The position numbers were made by a program, and so were the translations under genes. Of a stretch of 64,000 nt of DNA, positions 1-7,945 are shown in pieces. Source of the stretch: Sphingomonas aerophila. GTDB lineage: Bacteria > Pseudomonadota > Alphaproteobacteria > Sphingomonadales > Sphingomonadaceae. The stretch covers positions 124,001 to 188,000 of the forward strand of contig NZ_JACIJK010000001.1 of the NCBI RefSeq assembly GCF_014199305.1, read 5' to 3'. Under the pieces are notes generated by a model. That model was not told the origin of the DNA. It made no database searches and was given only the letters and a program-made list of their open reading frames with translations. Within the stretch, counting starts at the first letter, position 1, and every line of letters starts with the position of its first letter.

Positions 1-534
1 GTCGGCGCGGTCGTCGATGAACAGGGTGTCGCCGGCGTTCAGCCCCCAGCGGTCGAGCGCGAGGTGATAGATCGGGGCGTGCGGCTTCACCATCTTCTCG
101 TCGCCCGACACGACGATGCCACGGAACCGGTCGAACATCGCGGCTTCACGCGCGCGGAACGGCGGCCAGAACTCGTGGGAGAAATTTGTGATCGCGTATA
201 GCGGCACACCCGCCCCGTGCAGTTCGTCCACCAGCGCTGCCATGCCCGGTACCGTGCCCGTGATCGTTTCCGCGAATCGCGGGCCCCACTGCGCGATCAG
301 CGCGGCATGGTGGGGGTGTTGGGCGACCAGCTCCGCCGACGTGTCGGAAAAGTCGCGGCCCTCATCATGCTGGAAATGCCATTCCTTGGTGACGACATCA
401 CGCAGGAACGCGTCCAGCGCCCGATCGTCCTCGATCAGGCGCTGGTACAGGAACCGTGGGTTCCAGTCATACAGGACGTTGCCGACGTCGAAGACGACGA
501 TCGACGGCCGGCCGATACCTTCATGCTCCCGCAC
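1..534 (-). CDS. HAD-superfamily hydrolase (3' end outside window)
   Basis: The minus strand encodes 178 residues running off the left edge of the window. HAD motif I is near the N-terminus (VVFDVGNVLYDW), an ITNFSHEF segment with the motif II Ser/Thr is in the middle, a motif III lysine follows (GDEKMVKPH), and motif IV (FIDDRAD) lies at the truncated end. This order is typical of subfamily IA phosphatases or dehalogenases of the YihX type; the substrate cannot be read from the sequence. The chosen start is a GTG at 534, the first plausible start after the rpmJ stop codon, which lies in the same frame. There is no clear Shine-Dalgarno sequence, so the start may be wrong by a few codons. It follows rpmJ by about 27 bases and is probably co-transcribed with it. 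Confidence 0.85.
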   Translation of the reverse strand, partial: MREHEGIGRPSIVVFDVGNVLYDWNPRFLYQRLIEDDRALDAFLRDVVTKEWHFQHDEGRDFSDTSAELVAQHPHHAALIAQWGPRFAETITGTVPGMAALVDELHGAGVPLYAITNFSHEFWPPFRAREAAMFDRFRGIVVSGDEKMVKPHAPIYHLALDRWGLNAGDTLFIDDRAD

Positions 535-561
535 TGCCTGAAGCCGCGCAGGAGAGTCGGA

Positions 562-687
562 TCAGCCCTGGCGCGCCTTGAAGCGACGCTGCGTCTTGTT
601 GATCACATAGGTGCGGCCACGACGGCGGATCACGCGGTTATCGCGATGACGATCCTTGAGCGACTTCAGCGAATTGACGATCTTCAT
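562..687 (-). CDS. rpmJ: 50S ribosomal protein L36
   Basis: A 41-residue, very basic protein starting [11 protein letters not shown] and ending RRFKARQG. These are the ends of the alphaproteobacterial L36, a component of the large ribosomal subunit. It contains no cysteine, so this is the zinc-independent form; the classical L36 carries a zinc ribbon of Cys and His residues. Length and the central [14 protein letters not shown] block match the family. The gene stands apart from the main ribosomal operons, as is usual for the cysteine-free form in this class. The stop codon is followed after 27 bases by the HAD hydrolase gene. Confidence 0.96.
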   Translation of the reverse strand: MKIVNSLKSLKDRHRDNRVIRRRGRTYVINKTQRRFKARQG

Positions 688-832
688 GGCTGTAGTTCTT
701 TATGGATGTGGCCGAAGCCGGAAAGCAGCGCCGCCTAGCCAGCAGGCCGTTGCAAGTCAAGGTGACGAGCCGGACCCGAACCGGATTCAGAGCGTTTCCC
801 TGCTGTAACAATTATCAAGGAACCAGGACCAG

Positions 833-1459
833 ATGCTCCGCCTGCCCGTAATCCGTGGCGCTGCCGCACTCGCCGCGCTGACCCTGGGCCTGTCTTCCTG
901 CGCGACCACGGCATCGCTGCCCCCCACTCAGGTGGTCCGATACCATGTCGACCGGCCGATCGAGCGCGGCACGGTATCGGTGGAGCCGCTCGCGGGTGGT
1001 CCAGCGCCATCGCTTGAGTTCCAGGCCTATGCCGCAGCGGTGCAAGCGGAGATGATTCGCAACGGTTATTCGCTCCCCGCGCCCGGCGCCCAGGCGGACT
1101 ATGTCGCGGTGGTCGATTTCCGCCGCACCACGGTGGAAGGGCCGCAGCGGCGCTCGCCCATCTCCATCGGCGTTGGCGGGGGCGGATTTTCGGGCGGACA
1201 TCGGGGCGGCGGGGTCGGGCTTGGTGGCGGCCTGTCCTTTCCGCTGGGCCGCAGTCGCAGCCAGCAACTCCTGTCGACCGAGATGCACGTCCTGATCAAG
1301 CACCGCGCGGACCAGGAGCAGCTGTGGGAAGGCAATGCCCGCACATTGGCCGACCTTCGCGCGCCCGAAGCCACCGCCGATGGACAGGCCCGCAAGCTCG
1401 CCGCCGCGCTGTTCACCGGCTTCCCCGGCGTCTCGGGTCGCACTATCGAGGTCAAATGA
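833..1459 (+). CDS. DUF4136 family lipoprotein
   Basis: A 208-residue lipoprotein. A basic N-terminus and hydrophobic stretch end in a lipobox LSSC with the lipidated cysteine at residue 23, so the mature protein should be anchored in an outer or inner membrane facing the periplasm. The body matches the DUF4136 pattern: YHVDRP near residue 38, a YVAVVDFR strand in the middle, a glycine-rich loop at about 113-130, and a C-terminal ARKLAAALFTGFPG helix. No enzymatic motif is visible and the function of the family is not established. The gene is the first of three overlapping genes: its TGA overlaps the next ATG by four bases (ATGA), suggesting translational coupling to the M14 peptidase. Confidence 0.85.
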   Translation: MLRLPVIRGAAALAALTLGLSSCATTASLPPTQVVRYHVDRPIERGTVSVEPLAGGPAPSLEFQAYAAAVQAEMIRNGYSLPAPGAQADYVAVVDFRRTTVEGPQRRSPISIGVGGGGFSGGHRGGGVGLGGGLSFPLGRSRSQQLLSTEMHVLIKHRADQEQLWEGNARTLADLRAPEATADGQARKLAAALFTGFPGVSGRTIEVK

Positions 1460-2565
1460 GCATAACGATCGACGCCGCCTTCGATGGCGGCAACATCCGT
1501 GTCGTCCGGATCGAGGGCGACACGGTGGACCTGGAAATCGTGCGCGATCACGCGTCGGACTTTTTTCAATGGTTCTATTTCCGCGTAGCGGGCGCTCGCG
1601 GACGCGACCTGACCTTTCGCATCGTCAACGCCGGCGAATCGGCTTATCCGTTCGGCTGGCCCGGTTATCAGGTGCGCGCCTCCATCGATCGGGAATCGTG
1701 GCGCATGTCACCGACCCGCTATGCGGAGGGCGTGCTCGAATGGTCGTGGAACTCGGACAGCCAGCTTGCCTGGTTCGCCTATTTCGCGCCGTACACGATG
1801 GAACAGCACCACGCGCTGGTCGCCCGCGTGGCTACACGGCCGGGGGTCGAGCATCGCGTGCTCGGCACCACGCTCGACGGTCAGCCGATCGACTATTTCC
1901 GCCTTGGTTCGGGGCCAAAACAGGTGTGGCTCTATGGTCGCCAGCACCCGGGCGAATCGATGACCGAATGGTGGATGGAGGGCGCGCTCGACTGGCTCAC
2001 TGGCGATGCAGCAGCCAGCCTGTTGGCTGCGGCGACGGTGCACGTCGTGCCCAACATGAACCCCGATGGCACCCGTCGCGGGCACCTGCGCACCAATGCC
2101 GCAGGCGTGAACCTCAACCGCGAATGGCACGCCCCTTCACTCGAGCGCAGCCCCGAAGTGCTGTGCGTCCGTGACGAGATGGACCGCACGGGGGTCGATT
2201 TCGCGATCGACGTCCATGGTGACGAGGCGATCCCTGCGAATTTCATCGCCGGCTATGAAGGCATTCCGTCCTGGTCCGACGACCATGGCGCCAAGTTCTA
2301 CGCGTTCGGCGACCGGCTCGCGGAACACACGCCCGACTTCCAGGTCGGCCGTGGTTATGAAAAAGCGAGCGCCGGCAACGCCAATCTGTCCATGTCGACC
2401 AACCAGCTGGCCGAGCGATTCGGCGCGGTATCGGTGACGCTGGAGATGCCGTTCAAGGACCATGATCCAAACCCCGATGCCGAGTTCGGCTGGAGCCCGG
2501 AGCGATCGCAGAGGCTTGGCGTCGCCTGCCTGGAGGTGCTTGCCGGGATGATCGGCGAGATCTGA
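1456..2565 (+). CDS. M14-family zinc carboxypeptidase, cytosolic CCP type
   Basis: A 369-residue protein without signal peptide. Residues 1-115 resemble the N-terminal beta domain of cytosolic carboxypeptidases (the FFQWFYFR segment), followed by the M14 catalytic domain. The zinc ligands are visible as H164 and E167 in RQHPGES and H254 in IDVHGDE. The substrate-anchoring NPDG...NLNREW block lies at about 202-224, and the catalytic glutamate is E330 in VTLEMPF. The protein should remove C-terminal amino acids from peptides in the cytoplasm. The start is the ATG that overlaps the lipoprotein stop by four bases. An upstream in-frame ATG at 1324 would extend the protein into the lipoprotein gene and was rejected. 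The stop overlaps the next gene by one base. Confidence 0.93.
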   Translation: MSITIDAAFDGGNIRVVRIEGDTVDLEIVRDHASDFFQWFYFRVAGARGRDLTFRIVNAGESAYPFGWPGYQVRASIDRESWRMSPTRYAEGVLEWSWNSDSQLAWFAYFAPYTMEQHHALVARVATRPGVEHRVLGTTLDGQPIDYFRLGSGPKQVWLYGRQHPGESMTEWWMEGALDWLTGDAAASLLAAATVHVVPNMNPDGTRRGHLRTNAAGVNLNREWHAPSLERSPEVLCVRDEMDRTGVDFAIDVHGDEAIPANFIAGYEGIPSWSDDHGAKFYAFGDRLAEHTPDFQVGRGYEKASAGNANLSMSTNQLAERFGAVSVTLEMPFKDHDPNPDAEFGWSPERSQRLGVACLEVLAGMIGEI

Positions 2566-3020
2566 TGGAGGTCCGTCACGGCGGAGTCGATCACCCGGCG
2601 GTACGCGAGCTTGTCGCGCTGCACCGCCGGGAAGCGCTGGCATCAACACCAGCCGACAATGCTCATGCCCTCGACCTGTCCGGGTTGCAGGGCCCGGCCG
2701 TCACTTTCGTCACCGCATGGGACGGCGCGCACCTGCTCGGCATGGCGGCGTTGCGCGACCTGGGTGACGGCCATGCCGAACTGAAATCGATGCGGACGCA
2801 TCCCGATCACCTGCGTCGCGGGGTGGCCCGCGCGCTCCTCGCCCATGTCCTCGCACTGGCTCGCGAACTGGGTCACCGCCGGCTCAGCCTGGAAACCGGC
2901 ACCGCGCCCATGTTCGATGCCGCCAACCGGATGTACGAGGCCGCCGGCTTTACCGATGGCGAGCCGTTCGGGGGTTACCCGCCCAGCCCGCACAACCGGT
3001 TCATGACCTTGGCGCTTTGA
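2565..3020 (+). CDS. GNAT-family N-acetyltransferase
   Basis: A 151-residue GNAT acetyltransferase. The acetyl-CoA pyrophosphate-binding motif A is visible as HLRRGVARALL at about residues 82-92, preceded by the strand AELKSMRTHP and followed by the C-terminal YEAAGF motif B at about 129-134. Overall order resembles PhnO/ElaA-like small acetyltransferases, but the acceptor is unknown. The start codon overlaps the M14 peptidase stop by one base (TGATG), so this is the third member of the lipoprotein-peptidase-acetyltransferase operon and is likely translated by re-initiation. It ends six bases before a convergent gene. Confidence 0.92.
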   Translation: MEVRHGGVDHPAVRELVALHRREALASTPADNAHALDLSGLQGPAVTFVTAWDGAHLLGMAALRDLGDGHAELKSMRTHPDHLRRGVARALLAHVLALARELGHRRLSLETGTAPMFDAANRMYEAAGFTDGEPFGGYPPSPHNRFMTLAL

Positions 3021-3026
3021 CGCGCG

Positions 3027-3335
3027 TCAGTCCTCGACGGTGACGCGCGGGATACCGCGCACGACCACGCCACGCTCGGCCATTTCCTTGCGGAAATCAT
3101 GGCCGGCATCCGCGACCTCGCGATGGTATTCCGCCCAGGCATCTTCCCGGCTCGCCGCGTCATCGGCGCGGGCCAGGTCTTTGCGAAGCTCACGCCGCGC
3201 TTCGCTCAGGTCCGTCTTGTAATCGAGGTAGAAGTGGTTGCTGTCCGAAAACACTGGCCCACGATACCGGCCGGCCATTGCCGGGGCAGCAAGCACGACG
3301 CTCGCGGTGGTCAGGGCAAGAACGGTCCTGAACAT
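3027..3335 (-). CDS. small exported charged protein, unknown function
   Basis: A 102-residue protein with a clear signal peptide (MFRTVLALTTASVVLAAPAMA, cleavage after AMA at about 21). The mature part is highly charged and predicted helical, rich in Arg, Asp, Glu and Ala, with no cysteine. The start chosen is the ATG at 3335, preceded by GAAGGAG at a good distance; a longer frame up to 3383 lacks this and would bury the signal peptide. No family is recognised. It follows the dienelactone hydrolase gene on the same strand but is separated from it by a strong hairpin, so it probably has its own promoter. Confidence 0.75.
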   Translation of the reverse strand: MFRTVLALTTASVVLAAPAMAGRYRGPVFSDSNHFYLDYKTDLSEARRELRKDLARADDAASREDAWAEYHREVADAGHDFRKEMAERGVVVRGIPRVTVED

Positions 3336-3372
3336 GACGCATACTCCTTCAACAACGACGTGTCGTGAAGGA

Positions 3373-3399
3373 GGAACCGGCATCGGGCGTGCCGGTTCC
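3373..3399 (-). terminator. intrinsic terminator-like hairpin after the dienelactone hydrolase gene
   Basis: A perfect 10-bp inverted repeat (GGAACCGGCA and TGCCGGTTCC) with a 7-base loop lies nine bases past the dienelactone hydrolase stop. On the minus strand the stem is followed by TCCTTC, a weak T-rich tail. It also lies just upstream of the following small exported protein gene, so it could act as a leader element instead. Confidence 0.7.
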
Positions 3400-3407
3400 T
3401 TGGCGCC

Positions 3408-4136
3408 TCACACGAACAGTTCGGTGAGGAACCCCTGCATCGCGGCCCAACTGCGCCGATCGGCCTTCTCTTCATAGGTGATGCCGGGCCGCGGCTCGCG
3501 CCCTTTCATCGCCAGGTCGGTGAAGGCATGGCCCGCGCCGCCATAGGCGTGGATCTGCCAGTCGGCCTTTGCGGCGGTCAGCTCCTCCCCCAGCGCAACC
3601 GTGCTGGCGGGCGGCGCGAGCGGATCGTCCCAGCCGTGACAGACCAGCACCTTAGCGCTCATCGGCGTCTGGGTCGGATAGTCCGGCCGGTCGTAGAGCC
3701 CGTGAAAGCTCACCACCCCCTTGACGCCCAGCCCCGCTCGCGCTGCGTCCAGCACGCACTTTCCGCCAAAGCAGAAACCGATCGCGGCGACCTTCTCGGG
3801 ATCGACGCGGCTCATGTCGGTCAGCACCTTCAGGCTCGCCGCCAGCCGGTCGCGCAGCAGGCCACGATCCGCGTTCAGCAGGTCCATATACTCGGCCTGG
3901 TTCTCCGACTCGCGCACCTTGCGCTTGCCCTGGCCGAACAGGTCGCAGGCGAAGGCCACATAGCCGAGCGTGGCAAGCTGCTCCGCCTTCACATTGTCCG
4001 CTTCCTTTTGTCCCAGGATATTGGGCACGATCAGCACGCCCGGGCGGTGGAACTCCACCTCGTCGTCATAGGCGGCAACGCCCTCGAACGGGCCGCCCGG
4101 GCCGTCATACACCAATGTTTCCCGTACGATCGCCAT
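3408..4136 (-). CDS. dienelactone hydrolase family protein
   Basis: A 242-residue alpha/beta hydrolase of the dienelactone hydrolase family. The catalytic triad is visible: the nucleophile C122 in IGFCFGGK, an acid D170 or D171 in CHGWDDP, and H203 in GAGHAF. The Cys nucleophile with a GxCxGG elbow is characteristic of the family and distinguishes it from serine esterases. It is cytoplasmic, with no signal peptide. The natural substrate cannot be inferred because no aromatic ring-cleavage genes are nearby. The start is the ATG at 4136, with AAGGAG eight bases upstream; a slightly earlier ATG at 4142 overlaps that site. It diverges from gpmA across a 68-base palindromic leader. Confidence 0.93.
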   Translation of the reverse strand: MAIVRETLVYDGPGGPFEGVAAYDDEVEFHRPGVLIVPNILGQKEADNVKAEQLATLGYVAFACDLFGQGKRKVRESENQAEYMDLLNADRGLLRDRLAASLKVLTDMSRVDPEKVAAIGFCFGGKCVLDAARAGLGVKGVVSFHGLYDRPDYPTQTPMSAKVLVCHGWDDPLAPPASTVALGEELTAAKADWQIHAYGGAGHAFTDLAMKGREPRPGITYEEKADRRSWAAMQGFLTELFV

Positions 4137-4142
4137 TAGCAC

Positions 4143-4201
4143 CGCTCCTTGTAGCGTTTGGCCGGACTGGTAGAGGGACGGCCAACGTCGAACAAGGAGC
4201 G
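4143..4201. promoter_or_regulatory. palindromic divergent leader between dienelactone hydrolase and gpmA
   Basis: Two nested inverted repeats fill the divergent intergenic space. The outer arms are CGCTCCTTG (4143-4151) and CAAGGAGCG (4193-4201); the inner arms are TTGGCCG (4158-4164) and CGGCCAA (4179-4185). The outer arms are the Shine-Dalgarno sites of the two genes, one on each strand. The inner pair surrounds a 14-base centre and could be an operator. No clear -35/-10 pair was identified. Confidence 0.5.
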
Positions 4202-4204
4202 CCG

Positions 4205-4891
4205 ATGCCCACCCTGGTCCTGATCCGCCACGGCCAATCCGCCTGGAACCTGGAAAACCGCTTCACCGGCTGGTGGGACGTCGACGTCACCGAAAAGGGC
4301 GCGGCCGAGGCGCGGGCCGCGGGCGAGCTGATGGCGGCCAAGGGGCTCGACTTCGACCTGACCTTTACCTCGCTCCAGACGCGCGCGATCAAGACGCTGA
4401 ACCTGGCGCTGGAGGAAATGGGCCGGTTGTGGCTGCCGGTGGAAAAGCACTGGCGCCTGAATGAACGCCACTATGGCGGCCTGACCGGCCTCGACAAGGC
4501 CGAGACAGCGGCCAAGCATGGCGACGAGCAGGTGAAGGTCTGGCGCCGCAGCTTCGACGTGCCGCCGCCCGCGCAGGAATCGGGAAGCGATTACGACCTG
4601 AGCAACGATCGCCGATACGCCGGCATCCCGATCCCGAACACCGAAAGCCTGAAGGACACGATCGCGCGCGTCTTGCCATATTGGGAAGAGCGGATCGCGC
4701 CGGCGCTGAAGGACGGCAAACGCGTGCTCATCTCCGCCCACGGCAACTCGCTGCGCGCGCTGGTGAAGCACCTGTCGAACATCCCCGATGACGAGATCAC
4801 CGGGCTGGAAATCCCGACCGGCCAGCCGATCGTGTACCAGCTCGACGACAATCTCGCCGCGCTCGACCGTTATTACCTCAACGAGCGCTGA
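4205..4891 (+). CDS. gpmA: 2,3-bisphosphoglycerate-dependent phosphoglycerate mutase
   Basis: A 228-residue cofactor-dependent phosphoglycerate mutase that interconverts 3- and 2-phosphoglycerate in glycolysis and gluconeogenesis, in the cytoplasm. The histidine-phosphatase signature [10 protein letters not shown] places the phosphorylated histidine at H9. E87 in the NERHYGGL motif and H179 in ISAHGNSLR complete the catalytic set, and the [15 protein letters not shown] block is specific to the GpmA branch. Length is close to the usual 230-250. The start has AAGGAG within CAAGGAGCG upstream. It ends with a TGA directly abutting the stop codon of convergent kynA. Confidence 0.97.
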   Translation: MPTLVLIRHGQSAWNLENRFTGWWDVDVTEKGAAEARAAGELMAAKGLDFDLTFTSLQTRAIKTLNLALEEMGRLWLPVEKHWRLNERHYGGLTGLDKAETAAKHGDEQVKVWRRSFDVPPPAQESGSDYDLSNDRRYAGIPIPNTESLKDTIARVLPYWEERIAPALKDGKRVLISAHGNSLRALVKHLSNIPDDEITGLEIPTGQPIVYQLDDNLAALDRYYLNER

Positions 4892-5659
4892 TCACAGCCG
4901 CGTCCGAAGGCTCCAGAGTTCAGGGAACGCGCGCTTGCCGAGCGTTCCCTGAAGGTAGCCGACGCCGTCCGTGCCGCCCGTGCCCCGCTTGCCGCCGATC
5001 ACGCGGCTGACGGTCAGCACATGCTTGTGCCGCCAGGTGGCAAGCGCGTCGTCGATGTCGACCAGCTTTTCCGCGAGCTGGTACAGGTCCCACCATTGCG
5101 CCGTGTCCGCGTAAACGGCGGCCCAGGCATCCTCCACCGCGGTGTCGGGCACCCAGGGCTTGGTCATGTCACGCTCCAGCACGCTCGCGGGGACTGCCCC
5201 ACCCCGCGCCGCCAGGCAGGCCTGCGCGTCATCCCACAGGCTCGGCTCCTGGTAGGCCGCATCGGTCAGCGGGCCAGGAACGCCACTGCCGTCGCGCAGG
5301 CCCAGCATCACCTCCATCGCGCGGAACTGGTCCGACTGGAAACCGCTGGACGGCCCCAGCACATCGCGAAATCGCGTGTAGTCGGCGGGGGTCATGGTCG
5401 CGAGCACGTCCCACGACAGCGTCATCACCGCCTGGATACGGCTGACGCGCGCCAGCCCCTTGTACGCCTCGGTCGGTCGCCCCTCCCGTACCAGCATCTT
5501 GGCCAGCCGCAGCTCAGCCAGGATCTGCTTCAGCCACAGCTCCTTTGTCTGGTGGATGATGATGAACAACAGCTCGTCATCGCGGTCCGACAGGGGATGC
5601 TGTGCCGCCAGCAACTGGTCCAGCGCCAGATAGCGCCCATAGGTCATCGCTCGGGTCAT
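4892..5659 (-). CDS. kynA: tryptophan 2,3-dioxygenase
   Basis: A 255-residue heme enzyme that opens the indole ring of L-tryptophan to N-formylkynurenine, the first step of the kynurenine pathway. Diagnostic segments are YGRYLALDQLL at the N-terminus, the active-site histidine H36 in FIIIHQTKELW, a substrate-binding SGFQSDQFR at about 105-113, the heme-ligand histidine H213 in RHKHVLTVSRVIGGK, and RGTGGTDG at about 225-232. The ATG at 5659 gives the usual N-terminus; an ATG at 5647 is also possible. The protein is somewhat shorter than the common 270-280 residues. No other kynurenine-pathway gene lies in the window. Confidence 0.95.
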   Translation of the reverse strand: MTRAMTYGRYLALDQLLAAQHPLSDRDDELLFIIIHQTKELWLKQILAELRLAKMLVREGRPTEAYKGLARVSRIQAVMTLSWDVLATMTPADYTRFRDVLGPSSGFQSDQFRAMEVMLGLRDGSGVPGPLTDAAYQEPSLWDDAQACLAARGGAVPASVLERDMTKPWVPDTAVEDAWAAVYADTAQWWDLYQLAEKLVDIDDALATWRHKHVLTVSRVIGGKRGTGGTDGVGYLQGTLGKRAFPELWSLRTRL

Positions 5660-5734
5660 GCCCCGACATAGCGCAGACGCGATCGCGCGGGGAGCCATTG
5701 CCCTTCCCCGCCCCCGTCGCTACCCGGCAATGCC

Positions 5735-6232
5735 ATGACACAGCCCCTTGTCGGCATCATCATGGGTTCGACCTCCGATTGGGAGACGATGCGCCATGCC
5801 GCCGAGGTTCTGGAAGCGCTCGCCGTGCCGCACGAAACGCGGGTCGTGTCCGCGCATCGCACCCCCCAACGCCTTTACGATTATGCGACCGGCGCGGCTG
5901 ATCGCGGGTTGAAGGTGATCGTCGCGGGCGCAGGGGGCGCCGCTCACCTGCCCGGAATGGCGGCCGCGATGACGCACCTCCCCGTACTCGGTGTGCCGGT
6001 CGAGTCAAAGGCGCTGTCCGGCATGGATAGCCTGTTGTCGATCGTGCAGATGCCCGGCGGCATCCCGGTCGGCACGTTGGCGATCGGCCGCGCCGGCGCG
6101 ATCAACGCCGGCCTGCTCGCCGCCGCCATCCTGGCGACATCCGACACCGCGCTGGCGGAGCGGCTTCAGGCATGGCGCGCCAGGCAGACCGACAGCGTTG
6201 CCGAAGCACCCGACGGGGAAGCGGGCCGGTGA
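5735..6232 (+). CDS. purE: N5-carboxyaminoimidazole ribonucleotide mutase
   Basis: A 165-residue class I PurE, which moves the carboxyl group of N5-CAIR to give CAIR in purine synthesis. The phosphate-binding MGSTSDW motif is at residues 10-16, the catalytic histidine is in VSAHRTP at about 40-46, and the [12 protein letters not shown] loop is in the middle. The [19 protein letters not shown] region is near 90-108. The TGA overlaps the GTG start of purK (GTGA), so the two are translated together. PurE and PurK are both cytoplasmic and act in sequence. Confidence 0.97.
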   Translation: MTQPLVGIIMGSTSDWETMRHAAEVLEALAVPHETRVVSAHRTPQRLYDYATGAADRGLKVIVAGAGGAAHLPGMAAAMTHLPVLGVPVESKALSGMDSLLSIVQMPGGIPVGTLAIGRAGAINAGLLAAAILATSDTALAERLQAWRARQTDSVAEAPDGEAGR

Positions 6233-7284
6233 TTGAGCCCGGCGGGACGATCGGCATCCTTGGCGGCGGCCAGCTTGGTCGCATGTTGGGCGTTGCCGCC
6301 GCACAGCTTGGCTACCGCACGCACGTCCTTGCGCCCGATCGCGAAAGCGTGGCTGCGCAGACCGCGTCCTCGCTGACCCGCGCCGATTATCACAACCGCA
6401 TCGTCCTCGCCGACTTCGCGGCCGCCTGCGACGTCGTCACCTATGAGTTCGAGAATATCGCGCTCGCCCCCGTGGAATGGCTGGCCGAGCGCGTTCCCGT
6501 CCACCCCCACCCCCGCGCGCTCGCGGTGGCGCAGGAACGGATCGCCGAGAAGCGCTTCGTCGAGAGCGTGGGTGGACGGCCCGCCCTCTGGGCACCCGTG
6601 ACCAGCCGTGAGGAGCTGGAGCAGGCTCTCGCGACCGTGGGCACCCCCGCCGTGCTCAAGACAGCGCGCTTCGGTTACGACGGCAAGGGACAGGTACGGC
6701 TTTCCTGTCCCGCGGACGCGGACGACGCCTGGGATGCGATCCGCGGCCCGGCGGTGCTGGAAGCGTTCGTCGACTTCTCGCACGAGTTCTCGATCCTGAT
6801 CGCGCGGGGCGTCGATGGTTCCACCGTCCGCTATCCGCCCCCGCACAATGTCCACCGCGACGCGATCCTGCGCACTTCAACCGTGCCGGCCCCGGCAACC
6901 GTGCTCGCGCAGGCGGACGAAGCGACGGAGCTTGCCTGCCGCATCGCGTCGGCACTCGATTATGTCGGCGTGCTCGCCTGTGAGTTCTTCGCGACGCCGC
7001 ACGGCCCGGTGTTCAACGAAATGGCTCCTCGCGTCCATAATTCCGGGCATTGGACGATCGAGGGCGCTGCCTGCTCGCAATTCGAAAACCACATTCGCGC
7101 GATCTGCGGCCTGCCGCTCGGCAGCACCGAACTGGTAAGCAACGGCGCGAGCATGACCAACCTGATCGGCGACGATCCGTGGCGGTCGGCGCTGTCGGAG
7201 CCTGGCGCCCATCTGCACCTGTACGGCAAGGGCGCAGCGCGGCCTGGCCGCAAGATGGGCCATATCACTCGCCTTACCCGCTAA
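6229..7284 (+). CDS. purK: N5-carboxyaminoimidazole ribonucleotide synthase
   Basis: A 351-residue ATP-grasp enzyme that carboxylates AIR with bicarbonate and ATP to N5-CAIR, the substrate of PurE. Visible features are the N-terminal [13 protein letters not shown] loop, TYEFENI at about 75, the ATP-binding lysine loop in [10 protein letters not shown], the [11 protein letters not shown] strand, and the metal-binding [15 protein letters not shown] block. The start is a GTG overlapping the purE stop; a longer in-frame reading from 6172 would run inside purE and was discarded. Length is typical for the family. Confidence 0.96.
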   Translation: MIEPGGTIGILGGGQLGRMLGVAAAQLGYRTHVLAPDRESVAAQTASSLTRADYHNRIVLADFAAACDVVTYEFENIALAPVEWLAERVPVHPHPRALAVAQERIAEKRFVESVGGRPALWAPVTSREELEQALATVGTPAVLKTARFGYDGKGQVRLSCPADADDAWDAIRGPAVLEAFVDFSHEFSILIARGVDGSTVRYPPPHNVHRDAILRTSTVPAPATVLAQADEATELACRIASALDYVGVLACEFFATPHGPVFNEMAPRVHNSGHWTIEGAACSQFENHIRAICGLPLGSTELVSNGASMTNLIGDDPWRSALSEPGAHLHLYGKGAARPGRKMGHITRLTR

Positions 7285-7336
7285 GGGCACCGGTTCCGCC
7301 CCGCCGCGTTCCTCCTCCAGACAAGGAGAAGTGATC

Positions 7337-7564
7337 ATGCCCGGCGAGAAGGACACCCATCTGTACGGCGGCTCCGACGAGGAGAACCGCCAGACCCCGA
7401 CCACCAACGGCTTTCATGGCGAGGGCAAGGCGCCCCCCACCGACGAGGCCAAGCCGGAGAACGTGCACACGCTGCTGACCAGCGATGGCAACCGGATCGA
7501 GGTGGAGGACATGAACGGCGTCGCCGCGACCGAGGACGCCGGCACCGCCGGCCTGAAGCGCTGA
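7337..7564 (+). CDS. small acidic hydrophilic protein, unknown function
   Basis: A 75-residue, hydrophilic, acidic protein with no transmembrane segment or signal peptide. It is rich in Glu, Asp, Thr and Gly and looks mostly disordered at the N-terminus, with a HTLLTSDGNRIEV segment near residues 47-59 that could form a short beta hairpin. The ATG at 7337 is preceded by AAGGAG seven bases upstream; a GTG two codons earlier is less likely. No family is recognised. It is 52 bases after purK and ends just before a strong bidirectional terminator. Confidence 0.75.
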   Translation: MPGEKDTHLYGGSDEENRQTPTTNGFHGEGKAPPTDEAKPENVHTLLTSDGNRIEVEDMNGVAATEDAGTAGLKR

Positions 7565-7571
7565 CACGAAA

Positions 7572-7602
7572 CGGGCCGCCCTTCACGAAGAGGGGCGGCC
7601 CG
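7572..7602. terminator. bidirectional intrinsic terminator between convergent small genes
   Basis: A perfect 10-bp stem (CGGGCCGCCC and GGGCGGCCCG) with an 11-base loop lies between two convergent genes. CTTTC follows on the plus side, and the minus side reads into TTTCGTGTC. The position and stem strength suggest it ends transcripts from both directions. Confidence 0.85.
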
Positions 7603-7625
7603 CTTTCAATCCGTTTCGCAGGCGG

Positions 7626-7925
7626 TCAGCCCGCGCGCGTGCCCGTCAGCGGAAAGCTGCCAAACGCGCCAACGCCGACCGTGCCGTTCAGCGTGTTGCC
7701 CTCCGCGGTCGCTTCGCAGTCGAGCGTCAACGGCATCGGCACGGTGATCGACTGCTTCCACGACACCGTGTTGCCGTTCACCGCGCCCGACAGGTCCGCA
7801 GACCCCATCGCGCCCGATGCCGTACCCGTGAAGGTCGAGCCCGAGGAGTTGATGGTAATCGTCATCTTCTGGTCGCCCAGCGGTGATTTCACCGTGCAGT
7901 CCCAGCTGCCGTCGACGTCTGCCAT
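7626..7925 (-). CDS. small predicted beta-rich protein, unknown function
   Basis: A 99-residue protein with alternating polar and hydrophobic residues typical of an antiparallel beta fold: DGSWDCTVKSP, QKMTITINSSG, FTGTASGAMG, VSWKQSITVP, LTLDCEATAEG. Two cysteines (C9 and about C71) could pair. There is no signal peptide. The ATG at 7925 has GAGAGGA upstream. It lies 20 bases behind the M16 peptidase on the same strand and probably shares its transcript, ending at the terminator at 7572-7602. It resembles small calycin-like or lipid-binding barrels only in general pattern; no family is assigned. Confidence 0.75.
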   Translation of the reverse strand: MADVDGSWDCTVKSPLGDQKMTITINSSGSTFTGTASGAMGSADLSGAVNGNTVSWKQSITVPMPLTLDCEATAEGNTLNGTVGVGAFGSFPLTGTRAG

Positions 7926-7945
7926 GGCCTTGTCCTCTCGTTAGC

